DNA from: an uncultured Collinsella sp. | GTDB taxonomy: Bacteria > Actinomycetota > Coriobacteriia > Coriobacteriales > Coriobacteriaceae | Reading direction: 5' to 3' | Assembly (NCBI GenBank): GCA_900549135.1 | Contig: URNI01000126.1 | Coordinates: forward strand, 1 to 5,226 | Length of the DNA: 5,226 bases | Shown: piece after piece, positions 4,779 through 5,226 of the stretch | How positions within the stretch are numbered: the first letter of the stretch is position 1 | Layout of the letters: the number at the start of each line of letters is the position of its first letter | Notes under the pieces: generated by a model | Told to the model about the DNA's origin: nothing | Seen by the model: only the letters and a program-made list of their open reading frames with translations | Databases searched by the model: none | Program-made: the position numbers and the translations under genes

Positions 4779-5226
4779 ATGACCCTTCTCGAACTGTTCC
4801 AGCTGCTTAAAAAGCACCTCAAGCTGGTCATTGCCCTTCCGGTGGTCTGCGCGATCGCCATGGGCGTCGTCTCCTTCGCTATGATGGACAACACCTACAC
4901 CGCCACGACGAGCATGTACGTTCTCGCCAAGACCGACGATAGCGGTCAGATGAGCTACAACGATCTTTCGGCGAGCCAGATGCTTTCCAACGATATCGCC
5001 ACGCTGCTCGATAGCGATAGCGTTAAGGGCGGTGCTGCCAAGGATCTGGGCCTCGCCGATCTGGACGACTACAAGATTTCCGTTTCCTCCGAGACCACGA
5101 CGCGCGTCATCACGCTTTCGGTGACGGGCACCGATGCCGAGGAGACGGCAGAGGTGGCAAGGGCCATGGCCAGCTCGGTGAGTACGGTCGCTCAGAACGT
5201 CGGCGCTGCCCAGAGCATCAACGTTA
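4779..5226 (+). CDS. Wzz/CpsC-type polysaccharide chain-length (co-polymerase) protein, N-terminal part; 3' end outside the window
   Basis: ATG 4779 follows GAAAGG (4765-4770) by 8 nt and opens a frame that stays open to the window end (149 codons plus one base). The protein begins MTLLELFQLLKKHLKLVIAL, a short cytoplasmic segment running into a membrane helix at about 15-35, followed by YTATTSMYVLAK (40-51). This is the pattern of Wzz-domain proteins such as CpsC, CapA or YveK: an N-terminal helix, then the Y.A...LYV.-type first strand of the external domain. The later part (NDLSASQMLSNDIATLLDSDSV, SSETTTRVITLSVTGTDAEETAEVARAMA) fits the same fold, in which residues after the .I.V. strand are followed by 'D.A.AA..AN' helices. 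Such proteins control capsule or exopolysaccharide chain length and often activate a partner tyrosine kinase encoded next to them. The second membrane helix and any fused kinase lie beyond the window, so the exact subtype is open. It probably starts a capsule or exopolysaccharide gene cluster. Confidence 0.85.
   Translation, partial: MTLLELFQLLKKHLKLVIALPVVCAIAMGVVSFAMMDNTYTATTSMYVLAKTDDSGQMSYNDLSASQMLSNDIATLLDSDSVKGGAAKDLGLADLDDYKISVSSETTTRVITLSVTGTDAEETAEVARAMASSVSTVAQNVGAAQSINV

Noticed and set aside
4763..4810. Tiny open frame of 15 codons starting at ATG 4763
   Set aside because: It overlaps the start of the Wzz-type gene in another frame, lacks its own good ribosome site and encodes nothing recognisable.

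Overview
The window is GC-rich, densely coded DNA with every recognisable gene on the + strand. Codon use, GTG/ATG starts preceded by GGAGG-type ribosome binding sites, and the style of the proteins suggest a high-GC Gram-positive, most likely a gut Coriobacteriia such as Collinsella or a relative. That placement is an inference from general appearance, not from a marker gene.

Layout from left to right: (1) the last 44 codons of an OmpR-family response regulator with a VanR-type C-terminus (1-135); (2) its partner histidine kinase, whose catalytic half is strongly VanS-like but whose N-terminal half is a compact multi-pass membrane region (162-1400); (3) a 103-nt gap with a candidate promoter, a candidate Pho box and a small inverted repeat; (4) pstB, the ATPase of the high-affinity phosphate transporter (1504-2379); (5) a PhoB/PhoP-type response regulator (2444-3172) and (6) a PhoR-type sensor kinase starting 3 nt after it (3176-4600); (7) a 178-nt gap with a strong hairpin and AT-rich promoter-like DNA; (8) the first 149 codons of a Wzz/CpsC-type polysaccharide chain-length (co-polymerase) protein, cut by the window end (4779-5226).

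Genes 4-6 form a coherent phosphate-starvation unit: a transporter ATPase, which in well-studied bacteria also takes part in signalling Pi status, next to a two-component system of the type that controls pst genes. In front of pstB are two imperfect heptamers, CTTACAA and TTGACAA, with 11-bp periodicity, the architecture of a Pho box; the second overlaps a perfect TTGACA -35 element. pstS, pstC, pstA and phoU are not in the window, which is unusual because pstB normally sits between pstA and phoU. The flanking genes (a VanRS-like pair and a capsule/exopolysaccharide gene) both concern the cell envelope.

I see no rRNA, tRNA, CRISPR array, transposase, phage gene or pseudogene. I do not see a clearly new biological system. 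The items most worth checking are the candidate Pho box, the isolated pstB-phoPR arrangement, the unusual sensor half of the VanS-like kinase, and a promoter-like module shared by the pstB and polysaccharide gene leaders.
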